Source of the DNA: Paenibacillus sp. DCT19
Lineage (GTDB): Bacteria > Bacillota > Bacilli > Paenibacillales > Paenibacillaceae
NCBI RefSeq assembly: GCF_003268635.1
Contig: NZ_CP029639.1
Location: 6,492,001 to 6,556,000 of the forward strand
Direction of reading: 5' to 3'
Length of the DNA: 64,000 bases
Position numbers and translations under genes: made by a program. Under the pieces are notes generated by a model. That model was not told the origin of the DNA. It made no database searches and was given only the letters and a program-made list of their open reading frames with translations. Shown here in pieces: positions 1 through 9,389 of the stretch (position 1 is the stretch's first letter; the number at the start of each line of letters is the position of its first letter).

Positions 1-123
1 TACACGCCAGCCTTGCTTCACCTGCTGCATATGCGCACCAAATAGCTTCACATTCCAATCGGTAGCGGGTAGCCAGCGACTCTCTCGAGATAAATAGGAA
101 CGATATTGTTCTGGAATAATCAT
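1..123 (-). CDS. N-terminus of a probable AraC-type regulator (cut by window edge)
   Basis: Only the first 41 codons are inside the window. They start at an ATG at 123 with a good upstream AAGGTGG ribosome binding site and stay open to the edge. The visible peptide ends in FGAHMQQVKQGW, which resembles the start of the cupin-like sensor domain of Paenibacillus AraC-family regulators. The DNA-binding half is not visible, so the family call is an inference. The gene is divergent from the GH30 gene, and a local sugar-responsive regulator would fit that position. Confidence 0.5.
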   Translation of the reverse strand, partial: MIIPEQYRSYLSRESRWLPATDWNVKLFGAHMQQVKQGWRV

Positions 124-247
124 GAATTCCACCACCTTGGATTAGGGCAAATTTTACGCGGATCAGTGTATCTTCATTTCGTAGAAGACTTGTTATACTG
201 ACTGTACTGTACACCATAACCGAGGTTTAGGCGAGGAGGAAAATTAG

Positions 248-1579
248 ATGTCACTAACGATACAAGGATACTCCACAACACCTGATACAGCATGGAAAGA
301 GATCTCTTTTATACCTACAAAAGAAAGCGCTAACTTAACACTGAGTGGTGCTGAGCACCAGCTTGTGGAGGGATTCGGTGGATGTTTCAATGAACTGGGT
401 TATATTGCCCTATCCCACCTGGATGATGAGCAGCGGCGTGAAGTATTTCATTCCCTTTTTCACCCTGAAGGTGAACATAAATTCAACATTTGCCGACTCC
501 CGATTGGGGCAAGTGATTATGCAGAGCAATGGTATAGCCACAACGAGGTTGATGGGGACGTGGCAATGGAGCATTTTTCGATTGAACGTGACTTCAAATA
601 TCTCATTCCGTACATCAAGGAAGCCCTGACGTATAATCCGAACTTACAACTCTTCGCCTCCCCTTGGAGTCCGCCAACCTGGATGAAGACACCCAAAGCG
701 TATAACTATGGCACACTGCGCTGGGAGAAGGAGATTCTGGAAGCCTATGCTCTGTATTTCGTAAAATTCGTACAGGCTTACCAAGAGGCGGGTATTACGA
801 TTCATCAGGTTCATGTTCAGAATGAGGTCATTGCGGATCAGAAATTCCCTTCCTGCATGTGGACAGGCGAGCAGCTTCGTGAATTTATCGCTGATTATCT
901 TGGCCCTGCTTTTGACAAACACGGCTTGGATACGGAAATCTGGTTAGGCACGATCAACGCACCCGATCCATGGGAAGAATTGATGAAGAAGAAAACGAAT
1001 GATTTCGACGAATATGCCGGGCTTGTTCTCAGCGATCCTAAAGCATACGCCTATATTAAGGGTATCGGATACCAATGGGCTGGTAAAAATGCGATTCAAC
1101 GTACCGTCGCAAGCTATCCCGAGCTTCGTTATATGCAGACCGAGAATGAGTGTGGTGACGGGAACAACTCCTGGAACTATGCGAAATATGTATTCAATCT
1201 ATACCAGCATTATTTCAGCAACGGGGTGAACGCATACATCTACTGGAATATGGTGCTTGAACCGAAAGGCCGCAGCACTTGGGGATGGGAGCAGAACTCC
1301 ATGATTACAGTGAATCCGGAGCTGAAGGAACTCACTCGCAATCCGGAGTACTATGTAATGAAGCATTTTGCTCATCAAGTGGCGCCAGGTGCCCGGAGAC
1401 TAGGATTGTCTGGAGCTTGGGCTGGTAAAGCCGTCGCTTTCCGCAATGAGGATGGTCGTCTAGTCATTGTCATCAACAATCCCTTCAAGGATAAGCGTGA
1501 GCTTCATCTTGCCTATGAAGAACAAACACTAACGTTTGAGCTGGAAGCCGACTCCTTCAATAGCATTGTGATTGGGTAA
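248..1579 (+). CDS. Glycoside hydrolase family 30 enzyme, cytoplasmic
   Basis: A 443-residue GH30 (clan A) retaining glycosidase. The (beta/alpha)8 signatures are visible: EGFGG near residue 41, SPWSPPTWMK at 138-147, the acid/base Glu193 in VQNE and the nucleophile Glu299 in QTENE. A short C-terminal beta domain follows (VIVINNPF onward). There is no signal peptide, so it should act inside the cell on imported oligosaccharides. The family includes glucosylceramidase, beta-1,6-glucanase and beta-xylosidase/glucuronoxylanase activities, and the exact substrate cannot be read from sequence. The start is supported by GAGGAGGA just upstream. It is a single gene with its own terminator, divergent from an AraC-type gene. 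Confidence 0.85.
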   Translation: MSLTIQGYSTTPDTAWKEISFIPTKESANLTLSGAEHQLVEGFGGCFNELGYIALSHLDDEQRREVFHSLFHPEGEHKFNICRLPIGASDYAEQWYSHNEVDGDVAMEHFSIERDFKYLIPYIKEALTYNPNLQLFASPWSPPTWMKTPKAYNYGTLRWEKEILEAYALYFVKFVQAYQEAGITIHQVHVQNEVIADQKFPSCMWTGEQLREFIADYLGPAFDKHGLDTEIWLGTINAPDPWEELMKKKTNDFDEYAGLVLSDPKAYAYIKGIGYQWAGKNAIQRTVASYPELRYMQTENECGDGNNSWNYAKYVFNLYQHYFSNGVNAYIYWNMVLEPKGRSTWGWEQNSMITVNPELKELTRNPEYYVMKHFAHQVAPGARRLGLSGAWAGKAVAFRNEDGRLVIVINNPFKDKRELHLAYEEQTLTFELEADSFNSIVIG

Positions 1580-1656
1580 CCATTAATCGAGTAATCGATA
1601 ATCGTTGGACACTTCAAAAGCTGAACACTCTCATAAATATATAAGATAAACGAATT

Positions 1657-1698
1657 GGAGCCTTCATCTTGTGGAATCAAGATAAGGCTCCTTCTCTC
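1657..1698. terminator. Terminator between the convergent GH30 and GH10 genes
   Basis: Inverted repeat with arms GGAGCCTTCATCTTG and CAAGATAAGGCTCC around a short loop, followed on the plus strand by TTCTCTCT. It lies about 80 bases after the GH30 stop. The strong stem could also stop transcription arriving from the GH10 side. Confidence 0.7.
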
Positions 1699-1788
1699 TG
1701 GGTCTCTGAATCACCTTTGGGCAATCTTTACGTTGTCTTAGAGGTAGTAGATCGATTCAATAAAATTAGGCCTTATCCATACGATGGC

Positions 1789-2751
1789 TTAAGGGTTATT
1801 CGCTAGGTAGTTTCTCAACCACTGCAAAGCCGGGCGCTCCGTACCATTGCTATTCACCAAGTGAGATCCGTTTACCCACGTCTGTCCTTGATTATATCCC
1901 CACAGCGTAATACCCTTCACACCTGAATGCTTCCAGAGGATCGGGAATTTCTGCTGATAGCGTTGCAATTGCGTGTTGTCGTCACCCGTCATATCCAGCT
2001 CAGACACATAGATTGGCAACCCTGTTGCCGCCAGCTTGTTCAGAACAGTTGTCATGGTGCTAGTCGATACCGTATCCATATTGAAATAATGCCCTTGAAT
2101 ACCGATGCCATCGATCAGTCCTCTATTTTTCAAAAGGTTAATAATTTGAATATATTGGTCTGCTTTGTTCGGATCATTAATGATGCCATATTCGTTGATG
2201 AGCAGCTTGGAATTAGGGAAGGCTTGTCTCGCCTGCTCGAACGACCAGATCACCCAATCCCATCCGGTAGCTCCATCTCCACCAATCGCGTTGCGATACG
2301 AAGGCTTCGCATGTAACGGTTCATTCACTACGTCCACAAAAGCGGCTTTGGAATAACGTTGACCCGCTGCCTTGATCCATTGGAGAACTTCGGCTCTCTG
2401 ATCAGCGGCCGAGAGACCACTAACCCAGCCAGGCTCCTGACTCCCCCAGACGAGCGTATGAAATTTGAATGGGAAGCCATTGTTATTCGCGTAGTTATAA
2501 GCCATATCTGCCTGAGACCAGTTCATTGAATTACGAGTTCCCTCTACAGCACCCCATTTAGTAGAATTTTCGGGTGTCACCTGATTCCAGTAAGGACTGA
2601 AGTTGGAGGGAATGCTGCTTGCGATAATGTTTCCAAGAAACTTACTTCCTTTTGCCAGACCAGCACTCACACTACCGACCGCTACGGACGTAGCCAACAC
2701 ACCTACTAATGCGAGCGTGCCCACTGTCTTGAACCACTTGGATTTAAACAT
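1789..2751 (-). CDS. Secreted endo-1,4-beta-xylanase, GH10
   Basis: A 320-residue single-domain GH10 xylanase that cuts the xylan backbone outside the cell. A basic N-terminus, a hydrophobic core and a VSA site near residue 30 form a signal peptide. GH10 signatures are clear: the HTLVWGSQEPGW strand-3 region, the acid/base Glu144 in DVVNEP and the nucleophile Glu251 in YVSELDM. It carries no carbohydrate-binding or S-layer module, so it is a compact free enzyme of about 290 mature residues. The ribosome binding site AGGAGG is a few bases upstream of the ATG. A perfect cre-like palindrome lies 25 bases upstream, so CcpA repression by good sugars is likely. Confidence 0.95.
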   Translation of the reverse strand: MFKSKWFKTVGTLALVGVLATSVAVGSVSAGLAKGSKFLGNIIASSIPSNFSPYWNQVTPENSTKWGAVEGTRNSMNWSQADMAYNYANNNGFPFKFHTLVWGSQEPGWVSGLSAADQRAEVLQWIKAAGQRYSKAAFVDVVNEPLHAKPSYRNAIGGDGATGWDWVIWSFEQARQAFPNSKLLINEYGIINDPNKADQYIQIINLLKNRGLIDGIGIQGHYFNMDTVSTSTMTTVLNKLAATGLPIYVSELDMTGDDNTQLQRYQQKFPILWKHSGVKGITLWGYNQGQTWVNGSHLVNSNGTERPALQWLRNYLANNP

Positions 2752-2775
2752 GTTATTCCTCCTTGGTTTATTTAA

Positions 2776-2790
2776 TGTTAAGCGCTTACA
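2776..2790 (-). promoter_or_regulatory. cre site (CcpA operator) upstream of the GH10 xylanase
   Basis: TGTAAGCGCTTAACA on the minus strand matches the Bacillus cre consensus WTGNAANCGNWNNCW at the core positions. It sits between the xylanase ribosome binding site and the presumed promoter, a position that gives roadblock or initiation repression. Confidence 0.8.
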
Positions 2791-2922
2791 AAATCATCTT
2801 ACTGGATAAATTTGGTTTAAAACACCTACAAACTATACTATTTACTTCAAAAAGTATATCGTTTCCCACTATCGGTAATCAGGCTCACTTTTCCCAAATC
2901 GAGCATAATTATTACATACGGG

Positions 2923-2984
2923 TTTACATTCCCTTAATGTTTATCTAGTATAAAATGACACATATCTTTACATACACTAGATAA
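2923..2984 (+). promoter_or_regulatory. Promoter of the nucleotidase gene with an overlapping inverted repeat
   Basis: -35 TTTACA at 2923-2928 and -10 TAGTAT at 2946-2951 have a 17-base spacer. TTATCTAGT (2941-2949) and its exact inverse ACTAGATAA (2976-2984) flank the expected start point. The left arm overlaps the -10 box, so the pair could be a repressor operator or an mRNA leader hairpin. The binding factor is unknown. I saw no clear PhoP box. Confidence 0.55.
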
Positions 2985-3000
2985 CAAGGGAGATTACAAC

Positions 3001-5301
3001 ATGCGCAAATTTTCAACGAAAGGTTTCGCCGGATGGTCTTTATCCTTCCTCTTATGTACCTCCATTTTGTTCGCTCCATTCACTTCAGCCCCGGCTGAAG
3101 CAGCCGAATCAGCAAAAGAAACCAAAATTACGTTGCTCGGCACATCCGATATTCATGGGCGTTTTATGCCATGGGACTACGCTCTGGACGGTCCAAACCC
3201 AACAGGAAGCATGACACAGCTCTATACCATCGTTAAAAAAGTACGAGCTGAGAATCCTAATACGATTCTGCTAGATGCAGGAGATATGATACAGGATAAC
3301 TCTGCTGAGCTCTTCAACGATCAACCGCAATCTCCCATGATGGTTGCAATGAACGAGATGAAATATGACGCATGGGTCATGGGCAATCATGAATTCAACT
3401 TTGGTCTGGATGTGTTGGAGAAGATTTCTTCCCAATTCAACGGACAACCTCTTGTAGGTAACATTTTCAAAGAAAACGGCGACCGCTACATGCCTGCCTA
3501 TACGATTATTGAGAAGGATGGCATTAAAGTGGGCGTCATTGGAATGAACACACCGATGATTACTGAGTTTGAGAAAGGCACCGATCACCTAGATGGCATT
3601 ATTGTTAAAGATCCTGTCGAAGAGACCAAAAAGGCCATTGCTGAGCTTAAAGGCAAAGTAGATGTCATGGTTGGACTTATGCATATGGGTCTCGACAACG
3701 AGAACGGCAATCCGGGAACCGGGGTAACCGATATCGCGAATGCGAACCCTGAGCTGGCGGCTATTTTTGCCGGACACATGCATACTTTAATTGAATCACA
3801 AACGGTAAACGGCGTATTGATCTCCGAACCGAACAAATACGGATCCCATATCTCACGAATCGACCTGACCTTTGAGAAAGATGGCGACAACGTTGTTTTG
3901 AAAAGCAAAGAGGCTCAAGCACTGGCTGTAAAAGCAGCAGATGGTACCTATGAGGTATCCGATGCAGGACTTGAAGAGACACTGCACCCGTTCCACGAGT
4001 TCGCTCGTGCAGATGCTAACATCGAAGTCGCTGAATTGAAAGGAACCAACCTGGTACCTGCCGATGAGATCAAAGGCATTCCTGCTGTGCAGATTCAGGA
4101 GACCCCTCTATCCGACTTCTTCACCGAAGTTATGATTCATTACAGCGATGCCGATGTGGTTGCACACCAGATTGATAACGACAAAGCCAAGCTAGATATT
4201 GGCCCGATTAAGAAAAAAGATATTGCCTTCAACTATCAATACACCTTCGGTGAAGTCACTGTGTATGAAGTAACGGGACGTGATCTGAAGGATTACATGG
4301 AGTGGTCTGTAGGGTACTTTAACTCGACGCGCCCAGGGGATGTAACGATTAGCTTTGATCCGAAGCGCCGTGCTTCCAAGTACAGTACGAATGATTTCTT
4401 CGGCGGCGTAACCTATGAGATTGATCTCACCAAGCCATATGGTAGCCGGATTACGAACCTCAAATACAGCAATGGTGAAGCAATCAAAGAACAAGATGCG
4501 CTCAAGCTCGGCATGAATGCTTACCGGATGGAAGCGTTAATTGCGAAGGGAGGGGCACTGGAAGGACGTACGTTCAAGCAACTCTGGTCATCGAAGGATG
4601 CTTCGGCATACGGTGAGATTCAAGGTACCATCCGTAACCTGTCTATTGCCTACCTGAAAGATGTCATGAACGGTGTTTACGAACCGAAGATTCAGCATAA
4701 CTGGACAATCACTGGTGTTGACCTCACTGCACCAGCACGTGCAGATGTTGTAGAGCTTATCAATGATGGCGTAATGTCTGTGCCTAACACAGAAGATGGC
4801 AAATACACCAACATTGCCTCCATTAACATTCTGGATGCTGTGACGCAAGAAGAGATTGATGCCCTATCTGCCAAAGCAAACGTAGATGCAGCACAATTCT
4901 CAGGTGTAACAACCAAAGGTGAGTTCTATCAGAAGTTGAACGCAGCTCGTAAAGCGGCAGCAGGAAACGGTGAGGATACAACTACACCTGCACCTGAGAA
5001 GCCTGTTACACCAACGAAACCAAAGCCAACACCAGAACCAGCTAAACCAGGCAAACCTGCTACCACACCAGGCTCAACGAAGCCAGACACGGTAAAAGAC
5101 AACAAGGTTAAGCAAGCCAAAGTAACCGCCGCTTATCTGAATGTTCGCGCTGGTGCTTCATCCCAAGCCAAGATCGTCACGGCTGTACCCAAAGGAACCA
5201 TTCTTGAAGTAATTAGCACAGAGAAATATGGCTGGTTGAAAGTGAAACTGGATGGACGTGTCGTTTATGTATACGGTAAATACGTAAGTATGTTGAAGTA
5301 A
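3001..5301 (+). CDS. Secreted 5'-nucleotidase / 2',3'-cyclic phosphodiesterase with SH3 domain
   Basis: A 766-residue exported metallophosphoesterase of the UshA/CpdB/YfkN type, which releases phosphate from nucleotides outside the cell. The signal peptide ends near residues 34-36 (AEAAES). Metal-site motifs are visible: TSDIHGR (D50, H52), DAGD (D95), GNHEF (128-132), H228 and the AGHMH pair H259/H261. The 5'-nucleotidase C-terminal domain covers about residues 340-560. A Pro/Thr/Lys-rich linker (655-703) leads to a bacterial SH3 domain (704-766, LNVRAGAS), probably for cell-wall attachment. There is no LPXTG anchor. The gene stands alone, with its own promoter and terminator. Confidence 0.9.
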   Translation: MRKFSTKGFAGWSLSFLLCTSILFAPFTSAPAEAAESAKETKITLLGTSDIHGRFMPWDYALDGPNPTGSMTQLYTIVKKVRAENPNTILLDAGDMIQDNSAELFNDQPQSPMMVAMNEMKYDAWVMGNHEFNFGLDVLEKISSQFNGQPLVGNIFKENGDRYMPAYTIIEKDGIKVGVIGMNTPMITEFEKGTDHLDGIIVKDPVEETKKAIAELKGKVDVMVGLMHMGLDNENGNPGTGVTDIANANPELAAIFAGHMHTLIESQTVNGVLISEPNKYGSHISRIDLTFEKDGDNVVLKSKEAQALAVKAADGTYEVSDAGLEETLHPFHEFARADANIEVAELKGTNLVPADEIKGIPAVQIQETPLSDFFTEVMIHYSDADVVAHQIDNDKAKLDIGPIKKKDIAFNYQYTFGEVTVYEVTGRDLKDYMEWSVGYFNSTRPGDVTISFDPKRRASKYSTNDFFGGVTYEIDLTKPYGSRITNLKYSNGEAIKEQDALKLGMNAYRMEALIAKGGALEGRTFKQLWSSKDASAYGEIQGTIRNLSIAYLKDVMNGVYEPKIQHNWTITGVDLTAPARADVVELINDGVMSVPNTEDGKYTNIASINILDAVTQEEIDALSAKANVDAAQFSGVTTKGEFYQKLNAARKAAAGNGEDTTTPAPEKPVTPTKPKPTPEPAKPGKPATTPGSTKPDTVKDNKVKQAKVTAAYLNVRAGASSQAKIVTAVPKGTILEVISTEKYGWLKVKLDGRVVYVYGKYVSMLK

Positions 5302-5365
5302 ATCGCAAGGTCGTGGTGACAGTTTCCTGATGTGTCACTACAGATATAGTCTTGTACATCTAAGG

Positions 5366-5405
5366 AGATCCTCTGCCTGAGCAGGGGGTCTTCTTTCGTT
5401 TAATT
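5366..5405 (+). terminator. Terminator of the nucleotidase gene
   Basis: The 11-base stem AGATCCTCTGC / GCAGGGGGTCT (with two G-U pairs) has a CTGA loop and is followed by TCTTTCGTTTAATTTTT. Confidence 0.75.
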
Positions 5406-5440
5406 TTTAACGAGTACATCTGAATTACATCAAATATTCC

Positions 5441-5468
5441 GTTAACGCTCCAACATATCGAGTATAAT
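5441..5468 (+). promoter_or_regulatory. Probable promoter of the DEAD-box helicase gene
   Basis: A consensus -10 TATAAT at 5463-5468 lies about 75 bases before the start codon. The -35 region (GTTAAC at 5441-5446, 16-base spacer) is weak. Confidence 0.45.
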
Positions 5469-5541
5469 GAGAAGGTATACGCAAATAGTACGGTGTAATG
5501 CTAATATGTAGTATTCAAAACTAATGCAAAAGAGGTTAATC

Positions 5542-6987
5542 ATGAGCAAGCAACAATTTAGTAAGTTTCAGCTTGGAGAAGAAATTGTACGAGCACTGGA
5601 TAGCCTGGGCTATGAGACAGCAACTGAGGTTCAGTCCAAAGTCATTCCAGTCGCCCTAGAGAATAAAGATCTGGTCGTCAAATCCCAGACAGGTAGTGGC
5701 AAAACAGCTGCATACGGCATTCCGGTCTGCGAACAGGTGGACTGGAACGAGAATAAACCGCAAGCGTTAATTCTAACCCCTACCCGCGAGTTGGCTTTGC
5801 AGGTTACCGAAGACATTACCAACATCGGCCGCTTCAAACGCATCAAGGCAACGGCACTATACGGACAGTCCCCTTTCCATATCCAGAAGGCCGAGTTAAA
5901 ACAACGGACTCATGTTGCTGTCGGCACACCAGGACGGGTATTGGATCATATCGAACGCGGAACGCTGCCACTGGATCGAATCGCCTATCTGGTCATTGAT
6001 GAAGCTGATGAGATGCTGAATATGGGCTTCATTGAGACGGTGGGAGCTATTATTCAGGCGCTGCCACGGGAGCGTGTAACGATGCTCTTCTCCGCGACCT
6101 TCCCGGAAGATGTAGCCAATCTATCCCGTAAATACATGAAGGATCCGGTGGAGATCGAGATCAAGGCAAGTGGACTGACAACTGCCACGATTGAACATGC
6201 CGTTATTCATACTTCTGAAGTGAACAAAACTGCGCTGCTGCAAGACTTGTTCATCGTGGAGAACCCGGAGAGCTGTATCGTATTCTGCCGCACGCAGGAG
6301 AATGTAGACAAGCTGTTCCGCGTGATGGCTGATCTCGACTATCCAGCAGATCGCATCCATGGCGGCATGGAGCAGGATGAGCGAATTGAGGTCATGAATG
6401 CCTTCCGACGTGGACAATTCCGTTATTTAGTTGCGACGGATGTAGCTGCTCGGGGGATCGACATTACCAATATCACACATGTAATTAACTACGATATTCC
6501 GCTTGAAAAGGAAAGCTATGTTCACCGTACAGGCCGTACTGGGCGTGCAGGTCAGACGGGTAAAGCCTTTACCTTCATCACGCCGAAGGATGGCAGACGC
6601 CTCGCTGAGATCGAATCCTACATCGGGTTCGAGATCCCTGTGATTAAGGCTCCTTCTGAAGATGCTGTAGATCGCCGTAGAGAAGAGTTCGAGAAGCGGC
6701 TGAAGATTGTACCTGAGCGCAAAAAGGACAAACGCGAACAATTGAATCAGCAGATTATGAAACTGAACTTCAATGGAGGCAAGAAGAAGAAACTTCGTGC
6801 TGTCGACTTCGTTGGAACCATCGCCAAGCTTGAAGGCGTGGGCGCAGACGATATTGGCATCATTACCATTCAGGATAACGTAACCGATGTGGAGATTCTG
6901 AACGGTAAAGGGCCACTTGTGCTAGAAATGATGCAAAATACAACGATCAAAAAGATGCAGCTCAAGGTTCGTAAGGGGAAGAAGTAA
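5542..6987 (+). CDS. dbpA: DEAD-box RNA helicase DbpA/YxiN
   Basis: A 481-residue ATP-dependent RNA helicase. Motifs occur in order: Q-motif region [10 protein letters not shown], Walker [23 protein letters not shown] in [12 protein letters not shown], then [10 protein letters not shown] in the second RecA domain. The C-terminal ~75 residues ([20 protein letters not shown] onward) are the DbpA/YxiN RNA-binding domain, known to recognise hairpin 92 of 23S rRNA, so a role in large-subunit assembly is expected. I chose the ATG at 5542 because AGAGG lies six bases before it. An ATG at 5524 would have no ribosome binding site. A structured terminator-like repeat follows. Confidence 0.93.
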   Translation: MSKQQFSKFQLGEEIVRALDSLGYETATEVQSKVIPVALENKDLVVKSQTGSGKTAAYGIPVCEQVDWNENKPQALILTPTRELALQVTEDITNIGRFKRIKATALYGQSPFHIQKAELKQRTHVAVGTPGRVLDHIERGTLPLDRIAYLVIDEADEMLNMGFIETVGAIIQALPRERVTMLFSATFPEDVANLSRKYMKDPVEIEIKASGLTTATIEHAVIHTSEVNKTALLQDLFIVENPESCIVFCRTQENVDKLFRVMADLDYPADRIHGGMEQDERIEVMNAFRRGQFRYLVATDVAARGIDITNITHVINYDIPLEKESYVHRTGRTGRAGQTGKAFTFITPKDGRRLAEIESYIGFEIPVIKAPSEDAVDRRREEFEKRLKIVPERKKDKREQLNQQIMKLNFNGGKKKKLRAVDFVGTIAKLEGVGADDIGIITIQDNVTDVEILNGKGPLVLEMMQNTTIKKMQLKVRKGKK

Positions 6988-7021
6988 TTCATTCTCTGTC
7001 TAAAATAAATACACAATGACG

Positions 7022-7059
7022 TAGGGATAGCGAGCTTGTTACCAAGCCTGCTATCCCTA
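7022..7059 (+). terminator. Hairpin downstream of dbpA
   Basis: TAGGGATAGC pairs exactly with GCTATCCCTA around an inner AGCTTG/CAAGCCT stem. The following tract is only weakly T-rich. In the rest of the gap up to 7327 I saw only the GH43 -10/cre region. Confidence 0.6.
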
Positions 7060-7277
7060 TTATCATGTGGTGATATAAATGAGGACATATCCCCTCCTCT
7101 GTTAAGCCTAGTTAAGCATGCATTATTGTACTACGATACCGCCAACACTACCGTCTAGCATCATCTTCCGATCTTACCCGACCTATCGCCGCTCTTCCTG
7201 CTCGTTATGAATAAATTGCCGCTTTGTTCATCAATGGATGTATTGTTCACTTGTCATCGAATGTAGCCCAACTAGAA

Positions 7278-7297
7278 TATAATTGAAAGCGCTATAT
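7278..7297 (+). promoter_or_regulatory. -10 box and cre-like site of the GH43 gene
   Basis: A consensus -10 TATAAT (7278-7283) is followed at once by TTGAAAGCGCTATAT (7283-7297), which matches the cre consensus except at the penultimate position. The operator would cover the transcription start. No convincing -35 box lies at the right distance. Confidence 0.6.
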
Positions 7298-7327
7298 TGA
7301 TCTTCATTCTATCGGGAGGTGTATGTA

Positions 7328-9196
7328 ATGGGTAAAAGGCAAGCTGTCTGGTGTCTAGTCTTAGCGCTCACGTTCACTCTGTTTGGTCTTCATCCAGAGC
7401 GAACAAGTGCAGCAAGTGTCACGATAACCAACGGAACCGACTGGCTGGATACGGCGGGCAATCCCATCCATGCCAACAGCGGCAACATTCTGCAGGTAGG
7501 CTCGACGTATTATCTGTATGGTGAACATGCAGTAGGCGGCAGATTCGACAGTGTTAACGTCTACACCTCCACAGATCTGAAGAATTGGACATTTAGCAAT
7601 GCGATCCTGACGAAGGATTCTGCAACAGAACTGGCATCCAGCAAAATCGAGCGTCCCAAAGTCATCTATAATGCCGCCACCTCCCAATATGTGCTGTGGG
7701 CACATTATGAGAACGGGACGGATTACAACCTTGGGCGTGTAGCGGTAGCCACAAGTAATACGCCGAATGGCAAATTTTCGTATGAGGGCAGTTTCCGTCC
7801 ACTCGATTATGAATCCCGTGACATGACCGTATTCGTGGATACGGATGGCACAGGTTATCTGGTTACCGCTTCCCGCAAGAATGGCGGGGCTAATGATACG
7901 ATGGCTATTTTCAAAATGAATGCAAGCTACACCGGAATTCAATCCTTCGAAGGCTGGCTATTCGAGAATGCCTATCGCGAGGCACCTGCCGTTGTGAAAA
8001 AAGGAAACCGTTATTACCTCTTCACCTCCCAAGCCGCGGGCTGGTATCCGAATCAAGGAGCGTACGCCACTGCGACGTCTATGACAGGGCCATGGACATC
8101 CCTTACGCCATATGGCAATCCATCTGCCTTCGGCTCGCAGATCCATGATATCGCCACGATTACAGGCAACAGTACAACATCCTATATCTACATGGCGGAC
8201 CGTTGGAATCCAATGAATCTCGGAGAACACAAGCATATCTGGCTGCCGCTAACTTTGAATGATTCGAACGGAACGGCATCACTGGAGTGGTACACCACGT
8301 GGAACATTGATGCAGCTACAGGCACAGTAACCCCACCCGCTCTCGTCAATCATGCACAAGGGAAAACAGCTACCGCCAGTTCGACAGCCTCCGGCTCATC
8401 TGCTTCCAACGTGAATGACGGCAACTACCAGACTTCATGGGTGGCTTCATCCAACAGTTGGCCGGCATGGTGGCAGGTGGACTTCGGCGCTCCGAAGACC
8501 ATCACGGAGATCGATACGTCTTGGTTTATGTATAAAGGCTCTGAAGGGTATTACAAATATAAAATCGAGATCAGCAACGATGGCGTTAATTACGCCTCAA
8601 TAGATCGCACCAACAATCTGACCTATGGCTTCACGACCGATGCGGTGCATTTCACTGCTCGTTATGTACGAATCAATATGGTGAATGCCGTCTTATGGAA
8701 CAATCCTGGCAACTGGTATACGCCAACCTTACACGAGGTCAAAATGTTGGGTCCTGCTACCCCTGATGCCACCGGATATAGCCGCTTCAATTCACACAAC
8801 TATCCAGATCGATATATCCGTCATGCGAATTATGCAGCTCGTGTGGATGCCAACGTCACGCCAGTACTCGATTCCCAGTTCCGCGTTGTTCCTGGTCTTG
8901 CCAGCTCCACAGGAATCTCGCTGGAGTCCATCAACTTCCCTGGCTATTTCTTAAAGCGGAATGCCAGCAACAAAATTGTGCTTGAAGCTTATACCAATAC
9001 CGCCGCCTATAAGGGAGATGCCACGTTCCTAAGCAGTCCCGGCTGGGCGGACAGTAGCAAAGTTTCACTGCAATCCTACAGTCAGCCCGGCTATTACATC
9101 AGGCACTATGATTATGTGCTGCAACTTGATGCCATTAATGCATCCAGCAGTTCAACTGTGAAGAGTGATGCCACGTTTGCCCGTACGAACTTCTAG
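7328..9196 (+). CDS. Secreted GH43 (subfamily-24-like) + F5/8C (CBM32-like) + AbfB (CBM42)
   Basis: A 622-residue exoenzyme. The signal peptide ends near TSAAS (residue 30). Residues ~30-335 form a GH43 five-blade propeller. ERPK (E108), REAP (E218) and SQ (Q271) match positions used by exo-beta-1,3-galactanases of GH43_24, in which glutamine replaces the usual catalytic base. Residues ~345-480 are a discoidin/F5/8C domain, and ~485-622 an AbfB arabinose-binding beta-trefoil (YSRFNSHNYPDRYIRH). A role on arabinogalactan or arabinose-decorated polymers is therefore inferred. The ATG at 7328 is preferred because GGGAGG is eight bases upstream; a GTG at 7319 overlaps that site. Confidence 0.85.
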   Translation: MGKRQAVWCLVLALTFTLFGLHPERTSAASVTITNGTDWLDTAGNPIHANSGNILQVGSTYYLYGEHAVGGRFDSVNVYTSTDLKNWTFSNAILTKDSATELASSKIERPKVIYNAATSQYVLWAHYENGTDYNLGRVAVATSNTPNGKFSYEGSFRPLDYESRDMTVFVDTDGTGYLVTASRKNGGANDTMAIFKMNASYTGIQSFEGWLFENAYREAPAVVKKGNRYYLFTSQAAGWYPNQGAYATATSMTGPWTSLTPYGNPSAFGSQIHDIATITGNSTTSYIYMADRWNPMNLGEHKHIWLPLTLNDSNGTASLEWYTTWNIDAATGTVTPPALVNHAQGKTATASSTASGSSASNVNDGNYQTSWVASSNSWPAWWQVDFGAPKTITEIDTSWFMYKGSEGYYKYKIEISNDGVNYASIDRTNNLTYGFTTDAVHFTARYVRINMVNAVLWNNPGNWYTPTLHEVKMLGPATPDATGYSRFNSHNYPDRYIRHANYAARVDANVTPVLDSQFRVVPGLASSTGISLESINFPGYFLKRNASNKIVLEAYTNTAAYKGDATFLSSPGWADSSKVSLQSYSQPGYYIRHYDYVLQLDAINASSSSTVKSDATFARTNF

Positions 9197-9300
9197 CAGC
9201 GTAGCGGTAAAATGGTCTTTAGCGGTGCATCTGTAACATAGAAAAGCCACCATTTACACATGAGGACACAAGAACGAACAACCTTCTATACATTGACGGA

Positions 9301-9345
9301 AAAAAGTCTCTGATCAGGCACCACCGCCTGAAATGGAGACTTTTT
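9301..9345. terminator. Bidirectional terminator between GH43 and flavin reductase
   Basis: AAAAAGTCTC pairs with GAGACTTTTT around an inner CAGGC/GCCTG stem. It gives a T-tract on both strands between convergent genes. Confidence 0.85.
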
Positions 9346-9389
9346 CTCTGCGCTTCACCCGCTATGAGATATGATTCTACAACGCGTTC

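Noticed and set aside
7361..7942. 193-codon minus-strand open frame inside the GH43 gene
   Set aside because: It is antisense to the conserved GH43 propeller and shows no family features.
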